Positions 1 through 10,553 of a stretch of DNA of 64,000 nt are shown here, piece after piece. The DNA is from Bryobacterales bacterium (GTDB lineage: Bacteria; Acidobacteriota; Terriglobia; Bryobacterales; Bryobacteraceae), in assembly GCA_025463005.1 (NCBI GenBank), contig JAOAPR010000028.1, positions 1 through 64,000 of the forward strand. Direction: 5' to 3'. Made by a program: the position numbers and the translations under genes. The notes under the pieces are model-generated. The model was not told the origin of the DNA. It saw only the letters and a program-made list of their open reading frames with translations, and ran no database searches. Position 1 is the first letter of the stretch. Every line of letters starts with the position of its first letter.

Positions 1-959
1 TGCCAAAGCAGTCCGAGCTCGACGAACTGAAGGCCGCGCTGGTGGCGAATCGTCCGATTCCCACCGAGGTCGAAGCTTTTCTCAAAAGCGTTCCTAAGGG
101 GTCGCCGATGCACGTACTGCGCACGGCGGTTTCGATGCTGGCGCTGTCGGATCCCGATCCGAACAATGTGCAGGCGGAGCCCGCGGCGCAGAAGGCCGTG
201 AAGCTGATGGCTCAAACCGCGACCATCGTCACCAGCTTCGATCGGTTGCGCAAAGGGCAGCCGGTGGTCGCCGGCGATCCGAAAATGGACTTCGCCGCGA
301 ACTTTCTGTACACGCTTAGCGGTAAAGCGCCTGACGATGTGATGACGCGGGCTTTCGATATCGCGCTGATCCTGCACGCCGAGCACGAGTTGAACGCGTC
401 TACGTTTGCCGCGAGGGTCACGGCGGCCACGCTTTCCGATATCTATTCTGCAGTCACGGCAGCAATAGGCGCGCTGCGCGGTCCGCTGCACGGCGGGGCC
501 AATGAAGACGCGATCAAGATGCTGCTCGAAGCGGGCACCGCAGAACGGGCCATCGAGATGGTCAAGAACAAGCTCGCGAACAAGATTAAGATTCCAGCGT
601 TCGGGCACAGGGTATATCGCACGCTCGATCCGCGCGCGTCGAGCCTGAAATCGATGGCGGAAGAGCTGGGCAAACGAACGGGTCACGTTGAGTTGTATCA
701 AATTTCGCGCGAAATCGAGAAGTACCTCAAAGACGCCAAGAATTTGAACGCCAACGTGGATTTTTACTCAGCTTCGACCTACTACTCGCTCGGAATTCCC
801 ATCGATTTGTTCACGCCGATTTTCGCGGTGAGCCGCATGTCGGGCTGGACCGCTCACATTCTGGAGCAGTACGCCAACAACCGGCTGATCCGGCCGCGTG
901 CCGAATATCTGGGGCCGGCGGTCGGGCAGAAGTGGGTCGAACTGGCGGCCAGGGGCTAG
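1..959 (+). CDS. gltA: Citrate synthase, 5'-truncated by the window edge
   Basis: Condenses oxaloacetate and acetyl-CoA to citrate, the entry step of the TCA cycle, in the cytoplasm. The frame is open from base 3 to the stop at 957-959, so about 318 residues are visible and the true start lies upstream; the GTG at 42 is internal. The three catalytic sites of the family are present: His in GPLHGGANE, His in FGHRVYR and Asp in VDFYS. The active-site arginine region near the C-terminus (YANNRLIRPRAEY) is intact. A 2-methylcitrate synthase has the same fold and cannot be excluded from this fragment. The next gene begins about 10 bases downstream, suggesting co-transcription. Confidence 0.9.
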   Translation, partial: PKQSELDELKAALVANRPIPTEVEAFLKSVPKGSPMHVLRTAVSMLALSDPDPNNVQAEPAAQKAVKLMAQTATIVTSFDRLRKGQPVVAGDPKMDFAANFLYTLSGKAPDDVMTRAFDIALILHAEHELNASTFAARVTAATLSDIYSAVTAAIGALRGPLHGGANEDAIKMLLEAGTAERAIEMVKNKLANKIKIPAFGHRVYRTLDPRASSLKSMAEELGKRTGHVELYQISREIEKYLKDAKNLNANVDFYSASTYYSLGIPIDLFTPIFAVSRMSGWTAHILEQYANNRLIRPRAEYLGPAVGQKWVELAARG

Positions 960-969
960 CGGAGTTTTC

Positions 970-1530
970 TTGGACAGAACATTAGCCGTCGGGCTGTCGG
1001 TTCTCGTCGTTACCACCTTAATTCTTTTAGCCCTGCGCCATCCTCGCGTCAATGCGCTCTTTCGGGCCACGATTCCCGCGCATCCTAAGCGCCGCCAGTT
1101 TCTCGCCGCCGTCAGTTTCTTCTTCACGTTCGCCATTGCCAGATCCCTCGCTTACTCCAATTCCCACCATATCGGGCCTTTTCACGACATCTACATCAAG
1201 GGACGCCACATTCATCACCTGGTCTGGGGGATCCTCCTGCTGCTCGTCGTCGGCTATGGCTGGTTAGTCGGAATAGGCTCGGGCGCGAAAGACTCCTCTA
1301 CGCTGGCGGTCCGAACGATGGCGTTGCTCTACGGCGCGGGAGCGGCCCTCACCCTGGATGAATTCGCACTCTGGCTCAACCTCGAGGATGTTTATTGGGC
1401 CCGCGAGGGGCGCGAAAGCGTCGACGCGGTGATCCTATTCGGCGCGCTGCTGCTGCTCGGCACCTGGGGGCGCGCGTTTTTCCTGGCGGTGGGGCGTGAG
1501 CTTCTGGTCCTTCGGAAGAACTCCAAGTGA
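970..1530 (+). CDS. Uncharacterised integral membrane protein with an HIHH motif
   Basis: 186 residues, start TTG at 970 chosen because GGAG lies 7 bases upstream (960-963) and an upstream ATG would overlap citrate synthase by 60 bases. At least four hydrophobic segments are visible: near the N-terminus, about residues 35-55, 75-100 and 110-130, with another toward the C-terminus. Conserved-looking polar sites sit at the membrane face: SNSHH, then IKGRHIHHLVWG, then the acidic TLDEFALWLNLEDVYW. His clusters plus acidic residues could bind a metal, but that is inference. I do not recognise a named family. It lies between citrate synthase and the ATP synthase cluster and has no clear link to either. 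Confidence 0.7.
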   Translation: MDRTLAVGLSVLVVTTLILLALRHPRVNALFRATIPAHPKRRQFLAAVSFFFTFAIARSLAYSNSHHIGPFHDIYIKGRHIHHLVWGILLLLVVGYGWLVGIGSGAKDSSTLAVRTMALLYGAGAALTLDEFALWLNLEDVYWAREGRESVDAVILFGALLLLGTWGRAFFLAVGRELLVLRKNSK

Positions 1531-1560
1531 GCGAATTTTTTCCCCGTAACCTCATGAAAG

Positions 1561-1589
1561 TTGACCAAAAGCCCTGATTGTGATAACGT
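1561..1589 (+). promoter_or_regulatory. Candidate sigma-70 promoter of the ATP synthase cluster
   Basis: TTGACC (1561-1566) is followed after 17 bases by TAACGT (1584-1589). The -35 matches consensus at five positions, the -10 at only three. Transcription would begin near 1596, exactly where the hairpin at 1597-1623 begins. It is the only promoter-like pair seen in the 121-base gap before atpF. Confidence 0.35.
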
Positions 1590-1596
1590 GAACAGT

Positions 1597-1623
1597 TTAA
1601 GAAATAGTCTGCTCGTTTCTTAA
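1597..1623 (+). promoter_or_regulatory. Perfect 8-bp hairpin in the atpF leader
   Basis: TTAAGAAA (1597-1604) and TTTCTTAA (1616-1623) are exact inverse complements with an 11-base loop. The stem is AT-rich and ends 28 bases before the atpF ATG, with no T-tract typical of a terminator. It could be a leader stability element or an operator. No function can be assigned from sequence. Confidence 0.4.
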
Positions 1624-1651
1624 GCTCCTGGTTCCCTAAAACAAGCTATAG

Positions 1652-2101
1652 ATGGAACAAACTGTACAAGCCCTAGGTGGGATACTACTAAAATCCATCC
1701 CCACCATCATTCTCCTGATCATCCTGCATTTTTATCTGAAGGCCATGCTGTTCGGGCCCTTGGACCGCGTGCTAAAAGAGCGCCGGAAGTTGACCGAGGG
1801 AGCCCGCGAGCTCGCCGAGAACAGCTTGGCGGCCGCCGCCCGCAAGGCGGACGAATACGAGGCGAAACTCCGCGAAGCGCGTGCAGCAGTTTACAGACAA
1901 CAGGAAGAGATACGTAAGCGCTGGCTGGAAGAGCAGGCTAAACAGGTGATGGAAGCGCGCGCGCATAGCGATTCCGCGGTAAAAGCAGCGCGGGAAGCGC
2001 TCGCCCGGGATGCCGCCGAAGCCCGCAAGTCTCTCCAGGAGACCAGCGTGGCTGTAGCCGATCAGATCGTTGCGATGGTTTTAGGGCGGAGGGCCGCTTG
2101 A
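1652..2101 (+). CDS. atpF: F-type ATP synthase subunit b (first copy)
   Basis: 149 residues. Forms the peripheral stalk that holds the F1 head against rotation. One N-terminal membrane helix (about residues 12-32) is followed by a long charged coiled coil rich in Ala, Glu, Arg and Lys, the normal b layout. It opens a seven-gene run whose members overlap or are close together: its TGA overlaps the TTG start of the next gene. It lacks an N-terminal signal-like extension, unlike the second b-type gene beside it, so the pair probably forms a b/b' heterodimer. No atpB or atpE precedes it. Confidence 0.9.
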   Translation: MEQTVQALGGILLKSIPTIILLIILHFYLKAMLFGPLDRVLKERRKLTEGARELAENSLAAAARKADEYEAKLREARAAVYRQQEEIRKRWLEEQAKQVMEARAHSDSAVKAAREALARDAAEARKSLQETSVAVADQIVAMVLGRRAA

Positions 2102-2709
2102 AGCGCCTGCTGCTCGTACCGGTTTTCGCAATCGCGACCCTGCTCGCCCAGGAACCGGCGGAGCACAAAGCGGGCGAGACCGCCGAGCATTCCCAGGAGC
2201 CTGCGGCGATCTGGAAGTGGGCGAATTTCGCGATTCTGGCAGCCGGCCTCGGATATCTGATGGCCAAGAATCTGCCCCCTGTTTTTACTTCGCGCACCAA
2301 GGAAATCCAGAAGGGCATCTCCGAAGCGCAGCAGATGAAGCTGGATGCGGAACGGCGCGCCGCCGAAATGGATGCTCGTCTGAAAGCCCTGGGCGCCGAC
2401 ATTGAACGGTTCCGCGATCAATCGGCGGCCGAGATGCAACAGGAAGGCGACCGTATCGCCAGGGAAACGGCCGCGCAGCTCAAGAAGATAGAAGAACATG
2501 CCGCGGTGGAGATTGAATCCGCGGGGAAGACTGCGCGCCGGCAGCTCAAGGAATACGCGGCGGAGCTTGCGCTCGGCCTGGCCGAAGAACGTCTTCGCTC
2601 GCGACTGGACAGCGCCACCGAGGCGGCGCTAGTAGACGATTTCGTGCGCGACCTGGAGCGCCAGGGTTCGAAGGACATGGCGACGCAGAAGACGGGGTCG
2701 AACAACTAG
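2098..2709 (+). CDS. atpF2: F-type ATP synthase subunit b (second copy, with signal-like extension)
   Basis: 203 residues, start TTG at 2098 overlapping the previous stop. The N-terminus looks like a cleavable signal sequence (MKRLLLVPVFAIATLLAQ), followed by a charged segment and then a real membrane helix (about residues 39-57, WKWANFAILAAGLGYLMAK). Residues 60-190 are a charged coiled coil, as expected of b. The C-terminus ends in a hydrophilic tail. As the second b-type gene of the run it should pair with the product of 1652-2101 in the peripheral stalk. A signal-like extension on b subunits is known in some deltaproteobacteria; whether it is cleaved here is unknown. Confidence 0.88.
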   Translation: MKRLLLVPVFAIATLLAQEPAEHKAGETAEHSQEPAAIWKWANFAILAAGLGYLMAKNLPPVFTSRTKEIQKGISEAQQMKLDAERRAAEMDARLKALGADIERFRDQSAAEMQQEGDRIARETAAQLKKIEEHAAVEIESAGKTARRQLKEYAAELALGLAEERLRSRLDSATEAALVDDFVRDLERQGSKDMATQKTGSNN

Positions 2710-2710
2710 G

Positions 2711-3259
2711 ATGCTTTCGGTCGTCTCGACAAGATATGCGCGGGCCCTGGTCGACGTAGTCACCGCACCCGGATCGAACATCGACCCGGTCCAGGTGCTT
2801 TCACAATTACGCGCGGTGCAGGACCTGATCCACGGATCGGACATCTTGCAGCACGCGCTGGCTTCGCCGGCAGTGGCGCCATCCCGCAAACGCGCCGTGA
2901 TGCGGCGCCTGATGGAGCCGCTGGGAGTAGTCGATAAAGTCCGCAACTTTGTGTACGTGGTGATCGACCATCGCCGCGGCCATGAATTCGCCTCCATCGT
3001 GGACGCTTTCGAGGCCGTGCTGGACGAACGCCTGGGGTTTGTCGCGGCGGAGGTTCGCAGTGCAACTGCGCTCACCGATGGGCAGCGCGCTCAACTGGAG
3101 GCTCAGGTATCGCGCCTGGCGGGCAAGAAAGCGAAACTCAAATTTTCGAGCGATCCCGCGCTGATCGGCGGCGTGGTCGCGCGCGTGGGCTCCACCGTTT
3201 ACGACGGCAGCGTGCGGGGGCAATTGGAAAGGTTACGAACAAGGCTGGGAGCTGGGTGA
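2711..3259 (+). CDS. atpH: F-type ATP synthase subunit delta
   Basis: 182 residues, normal for the family. Connects the peripheral stalk to the top of the alpha3-beta3 head. The N-terminal helical domain (STRYARALVDVV) and the C-terminal VRSATALTDGQRAQLE segment are typical. The ATG lies one base after the atpF2 stop. Its stop codon (3257-3259) sits inside a perfect 7-bp hairpin described separately, which makes this the one structured junction of the run. Confidence 0.93.
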   Translation: MLSVVSTRYARALVDVVTAPGSNIDPVQVLSQLRAVQDLIHGSDILQHALASPAVAPSRKRAVMRRLMEPLGVVDKVRNFVYVVIDHRRGHEFASIVDAFEAVLDERLGFVAAEVRSATALTDGQRAQLEAQVSRLAGKKAKLKFSSDPALIGGVVARVGSTVYDGSVRGQLERLRTRLGAG

Positions 3260-3265
3260 GCTCCC
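3247..3265 (+). promoter_or_regulatory. Hairpin over the atpH stop codon, before atpA
   Basis: GGGAGCT (3247-3253) and AGCTCCC (3259-3265) pair perfectly around a 5-base loop that contains most of the atpH stop codon. Eight bases later a run of five T (3273-3277) follows. The spacing is too wide for a classical intrinsic terminator, but a pause, partial terminator or processing site between atpH and atpA is possible. The stem is GC-rich enough to be stable. Confidence 0.5.
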
Positions 3266-3274
3266 TGAATAATT

Positions 3275-3286
3275 TTTCACGTGAAA
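3275..3286 (+). promoter_or_regulatory. 12-bp perfect palindrome before atpA
   Basis: TTTCAC (3275-3280) is followed immediately by its inverse complement GTGAAA (3281-3286). It occupies the short gap between atpH and atpA and ends 7 bases before the atpA ATG, where the ribosome binding site would be expected. No strong AGGAGG-like sequence is present, so the palindrome may overlap the translation start signal. Confidence 0.4.
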
Positions 3287-3293
3287 GTTACTT

Positions 3294-4835
3294 ATGGCTC
3301 AAATTCGGGCAGATGAGATCTCGCGCCTGTTACGCGAGGAAATCGATAATTACGAACGCGCAGTTAACGTAGCTGAGACCGGCTCGGTGATCTCGGTGGG
3401 CGACGGTATCGCCCGCGTGTACGGTCTCGAAAACGTCATGGCCGGCGAGCTGATCGAGTTCAAGGGCGGCGTTTCAGGAATCGCACTCAACCTGGAAGAA
3501 GACCAGGTCGGCGCCGTGCTGCTGGGCGAATTCGCCGGCATCAAAGAAGGCGACGAGGTTCGCCGGACCGGCCGCATCATGTCGGTGCCGGTGGGCGAAG
3601 CCATGGTGGGCCGCGTGGTCAACGCGCTCGGCCAGCCCATCGATGGCAAGGGTCCCATCGAGACCAAGGAGTTCATCGCCATCGAGCGCATTGCTCCCGG
3701 CGTGGTGGACCGCCAGCCGGTGCGCGAACCGCTGCAAACCGGGATCAAAGCCATCGACGCCATGATTCCGATCGGCCGCGGCCAACGCGAGCTGGTGATC
3801 GGCGACCGCCAGACGGGCAAGACCACGGTAGCGCTGGACACCATCATCAACCAGAAGGGCGGCGACGTGATCTGCATCTACGTCGCCATCGGCCAGAAGC
3901 GGTCGACCGTCGCGCAGGTGGTCAAGGTTCTGGAAACTTACGGCGCCATGGAGTACACGATTGTCGTGGCCGCCACGGCATCCGATCCGGCGCCCATGCA
4001 GTACATCGCACCCTATTCCGGCTGCGCGATGGGTGAGTACTTCCGCGATACCAAGCGGCACGCCCTGTGCGTCTACGACGATCTCTCGAAGCATGCGGCG
4101 GCGTATCGCGAAATCTCGCTCCTGCTCCGCCGCCCGCCCGGACGCGAGGCATTCCCCGGCGATGTGTTCTATCTTCATAGCCGTTTGCTGGAGCGCGCCG
4201 CCAAGCTCAACGACGAAAACGGCGGCGGATCGTTGACCGCGCTTCCCTTCATCGAAACGCAGGCGGGCGACGTCTCCGCCTACATTCCGACCAACGTTAT
4301 TTCGATTACCGACGGCCAGATCTACCTGATCACCGACCTGTTCAACGCCAATGTGCGTCCGGCAATCGACGTCGGCATCTCGGTCAGCCGCGTCGGCGGC
4401 AACGCGCAGATTAAGGCAATGCGCCAGGTAGCCGGCAGCTTGCGTCTGGATCTGGCGCAGTATCGCGCGCTGGCAGCCTTCGCACAGCTCGGGTCGGACC
4501 TCGATAAAGCCTCCGCGCAGCAGTTGACGCGCGGAAGCCGCATGGTCGAGATCCTCAAGCAGGGCCAGTACTCGCCGGTTCCCATCGAGAAACAGGTACT
4601 GATCATTTACGCCGGATCTATCGGCGTCCTGGACGACCTGCCGCTGGACCAGATCCGGGCCTTTGAGCAGGAGCTGTACCGGTTTGTGGAGAATGCGCAT
4701 CCGGCAATTCTCACGACCATTCGCGAAAAGAAGGCGCTGGACGACGATCTGAAGGCCCAGATGAACGCGGCGCTCAAGGAATTCAAGGCGCAGTTCCTGC
4801 AACGTACCGCGGCAGCGGCAGCGGCTCGCACCTAA
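3294..4835 (+). CDS. atpA: F-type ATP synthase subunit alpha
   Basis: 513 residues, full length. Non-catalytic nucleotide-binding subunit of the F1 head. The N-terminal beta-barrel begins with [14 protein letters not shown]. The P-loop GDRQTGKT is at about residues 170-177, and the arginine-finger region [14 protein letters not shown] is present. The gap of 34 bases before it is the longest inside the cluster and carries two palindromic structures. atpG follows three bases after its stop. Confidence 0.97.
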   Translation: MAQIRADEISRLLREEIDNYERAVNVAETGSVISVGDGIARVYGLENVMAGELIEFKGGVSGIALNLEEDQVGAVLLGEFAGIKEGDEVRRTGRIMSVPVGEAMVGRVVNALGQPIDGKGPIETKEFIAIERIAPGVVDRQPVREPLQTGIKAIDAMIPIGRGQRELVIGDRQTGKTTVALDTIINQKGGDVICIYVAIGQKRSTVAQVVKVLETYGAMEYTIVVAATASDPAPMQYIAPYSGCAMGEYFRDTKRHALCVYDDLSKHAAAYREISLLLRRPPGREAFPGDVFYLHSRLLERAAKLNDENGGGSLTALPFIETQAGDVSAYIPTNVISITDGQIYLITDLFNANVRPAIDVGISVSRVGGNAQIKAMRQVAGSLRLDLAQYRALAAFAQLGSDLDKASAQQLTRGSRMVEILKQGQYSPVPIEKQVLIIYAGSIGVLDDLPLDQIRAFEQELYRFVENAHPAILTTIREKKALDDDLKAQMNAALKEFKAQFLQRTAAAAAART

Positions 4836-4838
4836 ACC

Positions 4839-7144
<2,306 letters not shown>

Positions 7145-7147
7145 CAC

Positions 7148-7402
7148 GTGGCAGACACTCTGCACATCGAGATCACCACACCGGAAAAGCTGGTGCTCAG
7201 CCGCGACGCCGACTACGCCGAGATTCCCGGCAAGGACGGCTACATGGGCATCCTGCCGGGCCACGCGGCTCTTCTCAGCGAGCTGGGCGAAGGCAAGCTG
7301 ACGCTCACGACCGGCGGCAAGACCGAGAGCTTCACCGTCGCAGGCGGATACGTCGAAGTCCGCGACAACCACGTCAGCGTTCTGGCCGATAGCGTGGAAT
7401 AG
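7148..7402 (+). CDS. atpC: F-type ATP synthase subunit epsilon, short form
   Basis: 84 residues, start GTG at 7148. The sequence covers the N-terminal beta-sandwich that binds gamma and the c-ring: LHIEITTPEKLVLSRDADYAEIPGKDGYMG, LPGHAALLSELGEGKL and a final VEVRDNHVSVLADSVE strand. The family is usually 130-140 residues with a two-helix C-terminal domain; here the gene stops directly after the sandwich. The stop is clean and modB follows after 42 bases, with no leftover helix-coding sequence. The family's auto-inhibitory helix is therefore absent, which implies control of ATP hydrolysis by another route. Confidence 0.93.
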   Translation: MADTLHIEITTPEKLVLSRDADYAEIPGKDGYMGILPGHAALLSELGEGKLTLTTGGKTESFTVAGGYVEVRDNHVSVLADSVE

Positions 7403-7444
7403 CATTTAATCCGGGTCCCCTCGGGATCTATAATTGAAGCTTCC

Positions 7445-8101
7445 ATGCAGATTGACTGGTTCCCGCTCTGGCTCAGCCTGCGTGTGGCCTTCGTTTCCAC
7501 AGCGATAGCTTTCGCCGTCGGCCTGTGGCTCGCGTACATCCTGGCAAATCGCGAGTTCCGCGGCAAGGAAGTCCTGGATGCCGCCGTAACTCTGCCGCTG
7601 GTCCTGCCTCCCACGGTGCTTGGATATTACCTGCTGGTGCTGCTGGCGGGCAATAGCCCGCTCGGCAAACTTTGGGAAAATATCTTCGGTTCGCCCCTGG
7701 TATTCACCTGGAAAGCCGCGGTGGTGGCCGCTTTGCTGCACGCGCTTCCGTTACTGGTCAAGTCCGCCCGGGCGGCGCTCGAAAGCGTCGATCGCAGCCT
7801 GGAGCGCGCCGCGCGTAACCTCGGCGCCTCCGAATGGCGATTGTTCTGGCGCGTGACCTTGCCGCTGGCGCGACGTTCGATCCTGGCCGCGGTCGCTTTG
7901 GCATTCGCCCGGTCGCTGGGAGATTTCGGCGTCACGCTCATGGTCGCGGGCAATATTCCCGGACGCACGCAGACGGTTGCGGTCGCGATTTACGACGCGG
8001 TCGAGGCGGGCAATACCGCGCTGGCGCGCACGCTCGTGCTGGTGATCTCGGCTATCGCGCTGTTAATCCTGACGCTGGCGAATCGCCTCAACCCGCGATG
8101 A
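7445..8101 (+). CDS. modB: Molybdate ABC transporter permease
   Basis: 218 residues. Inner-membrane permease of the ModABC type. It shows about five hydrophobic segments, starting with WLSLRVAFVSTAIAFAVGLW, and the cytoplasmic EAA loop ESVDRSLERAARNLGASEWR that docks onto the ATPase. The DFGVTLMVAGNIPGRTQT segment is characteristic of ModB. A weak -10-like TATAAT is at 7429-7434, only 10 bases before the ATG. modC follows at once on the same strand. No periplasmic molybdate-binding modA is present on either side, so the binding protein must be encoded elsewhere. Confidence 0.92.
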   Translation: MQIDWFPLWLSLRVAFVSTAIAFAVGLWLAYILANREFRGKEVLDAAVTLPLVLPPTVLGYYLLVLLAGNSPLGKLWENIFGSPLVFTWKAAVVAALLHALPLLVKSARAALESVDRSLERAARNLGASEWRLFWRVTLPLARRSILAAVALAFARSLGDFGVTLMVAGNIPGRTQTVAVAIYDAVEAGNTALARTLVLVISAIALLILTLANRLNPR

Positions 8102-8111
8102 TCGAGATAAA

Positions 8112-9182
8112 GTGATCAGCGCCCGCCTCCGCAAAACCTTTCCCGCACGGCCGGATTCGGCTTCGTTCTCACTGGAGCTCGAATTTCAGGCAGCCGCGGG
8201 CGTCACCGTTCTGTTCGGACCCAGCGGATCCGGTAAGACCCTCACACTCGATCTGATCGCGGGCTTCGTGCGACCCGACGACGGCCGTATCCTGCTTGAC
8301 GACGACATCCTGTTCGACGGCGCCGCCGGCGTCAACGTCGCTCCCCAAGCGCGTAATTGCGGATACGTGTTTCAGAATTACGCGCTGTTCCCCCATATGA
8401 CGCTGCGCCAGAACCTGGAATTTGCGGCCGAGCGCAGACCGCGCCTGGAACGCCATCGCCGGGTGAACGAAATGCTCGAACGCTTCCGCCTGGGCGATGC
8501 GGCCGGACGGCGTCCGCACGAAGTATCGGGTGGGCAACGCCAGCGCTGCTCCATCGCACGTGCGCTGATCGGCGCACCCAAGCTGCTGCTGTTCGACGAG
8601 CCGGCGAAGGGTTTGGACGCTCCTCTGCGGGCCGAGTTCTACGAAGTCCTGCGGCAGGTCCGCGCGGACTTCAAGACTCCCATGCTGCTGGTGACGCACG
8701 ACCTGGACGAATGTTTCGAGCTGGGCGAAGAGATGCTGGTGCTGCGCGAAGGCCGCCTGGTGCAAAGCGGCGCGCCGCCCACCATCCTCGATCAGCCGGC
8801 CAATGTCGACGTCGCGCGGCTCCTGGGGGTCTTCAATCTTATTCCTGCCGAAATCCGCGCCCTCGACCCCGGTCGCAACACCAGCAAAGTGCAGATGGGA
8901 GAGTACGAGCTCGACGGCCCGTATTTTCCGGGCCACCTGAAGGGCGACCGCGTCACCGTTTGCGTGCGGCCGGAGAGACTCGCCGCGCTGGCGCGCAATG
9001 GCCGCCCGGGCGCGAACCAGATTCCGGCCCAGCTCCAGCGCACCGTGGAAAAGCCCCAGTGGATGCGGCTCGAGTTCGCGGGAGGCATCGCCGTCGACCT
9101 CGCGCGTCACGACTACGAGCGCGTTCGCGACACCAAGGACTGGGTGATCGAGTTCCCGCGCGACTCGCTACGGGTGCTTTGA
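8112..9182 (+). CDS. modC: Molybdate ABC transporter ATP-binding protein
   Basis: 356 residues, start GTG at 8112, ten bases after the modB stop. Energises molybdate import together with ModB. The P-loop GPSGSGKT is at residues 36-43, the ABC signature VSGGQ at 138-142, Walker B LLLFDEP at about 158-164 and the switch-histidine segment THDLDE near 196. Residues beyond about 230 form a C-terminal region of the TOBE/molybdate-binding kind seen in ModC. Its last 15 bases overlap the 3' end of the convergent porin gene. Confidence 0.92.
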   Translation: MISARLRKTFPARPDSASFSLELEFQAAAGVTVLFGPSGSGKTLTLDLIAGFVRPDDGRILLDDDILFDGAAGVNVAPQARNCGYVFQNYALFPHMTLRQNLEFAAERRPRLERHRRVNEMLERFRLGDAAGRRPHEVSGGQRQRCSIARALIGAPKLLLFDEPAKGLDAPLRAEFYEVLRQVRADFKTPMLLVTHDLDECFELGEEMLVLREGRLVQSGAPPTILDQPANVDVARLLGVFNLIPAEIRALDPGRNTSKVQMGEYELDGPYFPGHLKGDRVTVCVRPERLAALARNGRPGANQIPAQLQRTVEKPQWMRLEFAGGIAVDLARHDYERVRDTKDWVIEFPRDSLRVL

Positions 9183-10529
9183 CGCCGCGTGGACGCGAAC
9201 CTCAAGGTGCAGGCGCAGACCGGGGATCCACACCGGGCCGCGATCCTGGTTGTACGCCGGATTCGCTATGCGCTGCAGATCGAAGGTCGCGAAAAAGCCT
9301 GGGAAAAGCTGGGCGCTGTAGTAGCTCTCCCACGCATATTCCGGACCGTAACGCAGCGCGCCGTCTCCGATCAGGAAATCCTGCCCGCCGCGCGCCAGAT
9401 ATAACGCGTGAACTCCGGAAATGCCGCTGACGGTGAGCTCGGTCGCTGCGGTGTCGTCCGGCCGTTTCCAGCGCGTTCCCGTTACAGAAATGCCGCCCGT
9501 GGCCAGCCGGTCGATCGCGGTGAAGGCGAAACTCTCGGTTTTACCGTCGTTCCAACCCAGGCGGGCAAAAACGCCCACGTCCTTGGAGAGTTCCTGCTCC
9601 AGGTTGAAGCCGACGCCGTATTTCACTCTCCCGGGCCGGCGCGACGCGGTCACGTCGGGCGTCGCACCAGTCTGTGCGCTCATTCGTAGCGCGTCTGCGT
9701 AGCTGCCGGAATCTGTGTGAAGCTGAAATCCAAGAATTCGGAAAGCTCCCGGATGCCCTCCGGGTTGATAGCGCGTTTCCCACTCTGCCATGTCTCCGCG
9801 GTCGCGGAACAGGCGGCGGTCGAGTCGCAGGCCGTTGGCTACGCGAGGCTCGGCCGCGCTCCCGTAACGCAGCGACCAGCGCCGCGTGTGAAACTCGTGC
9901 ACCCAGCCCCAGGTGTAGCCGCGAACGTCCGCCGGATAGTCCCATGCGCCGTTATACATGACGGCCCATCCCATGAACTGCGTCCGGGGATCGTGCGTGT
10001 AGCGGTTGTTGTCGAAGAAATCGGTCACGGTGAACCGGCCAATGGTCACGCTGTATCGCGTCATCGGACGAGAGCCCGCTAGTTGGTTCACCTCCGAGGA
10101 CAACGCCTCGCGTTCCGATCCGAATCCGAAGTCATGCGTCACGTAGAGTCGCGCCAGATAAGGTTTGGGCGTTGCCGAGGCCACGCGCGGCAGCTCGCCA
10201 TTGGGCGCGTTCGCGATTCCATTGACGCCGCTGAATCCGCGTCCCCCCGCCACTTCCGGATCAAAGTACAACGTGGTATCGCGGCTCAACCGCAGGCCTA
10301 GAAACAGCGTAGTGGTGAGCGAAACGTCGCGCTCCGGATAGTTTTGAAGACTGTGCAGGCCGCTGTAGGGCGAGCGAAATGTCCCATGATAGTCGCCGAT
10401 AGATGTCGCCTGAAAGAACAGGTTCCAGCGCTCGGGTGTTTCTGCCGGATCAGGTGGAACGCTCTGCGCCCGCGCCGTGGCCGCGATTGCCAGAGCGAGG
10501 CACCATGCGGAAAGCCTCATCCGACCCAA
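9168..10529 (-). CDS. OprB-type carbohydrate-selective porin
   Basis: 453 residues with an N-terminal signal peptide (RLSAWCLALAIAATARAQS). The body looks like an outer-membrane beta-barrel with alternating aromatic and polar residues. Segments resembling the OprB family include YNGAWDYPADVRGYTWG, RYQPGGHPGAFRILGF and VFARLGWNDGKTESFAFTAI. The protein ends in a short strand followed by a basic tail rather than a terminal Phe. It lies 24 bases downstream of the LysE gene in the amt-glnB-glnD direction and may be the last gene of that transcript. Substrate is unknown; OprB members usually pass sugars. Confidence 0.75.
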   Translation of the reverse strand: MGRMRLSAWCLALAIAATARAQSVPPDPAETPERWNLFFQATSIGDYHGTFRSPYSGLHSLQNYPERDVSLTTTLFLGLRLSRDTTLYFDPEVAGGRGFSGVNGIANAPNGELPRVASATPKPYLARLYVTHDFGFGSEREALSSEVNQLAGSRPMTRYSVTIGRFTVTDFFDNNRYTHDPRTQFMGWAVMYNGAWDYPADVRGYTWGWVHEFHTRRWSLRYGSAAEPRVANGLRLDRRLFRDRGDMAEWETRYQPGGHPGAFRILGFQLHTDSGSYADALRMSAQTGATPDVTASRRPGRVKYGVGFNLEQELSKDVGVFARLGWNDGKTESFAFTAIDRLATGGISVTGTRWKRPDDTAATELTVSGISGVHALYLARGGQDFLIGDGALRYGPEYAWESYYSAQLFPGFFATFDLQRIANPAYNQDRGPVWIPGLRLHLEVRVHAASKHP

Positions 10530-10553
10530 AGTAACATTCCGCTGAGCGTTTCC

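Noticed and set aside
7405-7434. Promoter for modB between atpC and modB
   Set aside because: TATAAT is present but only 10 bases from the start codon and lacks a -35; too weak to list as a separate feature.
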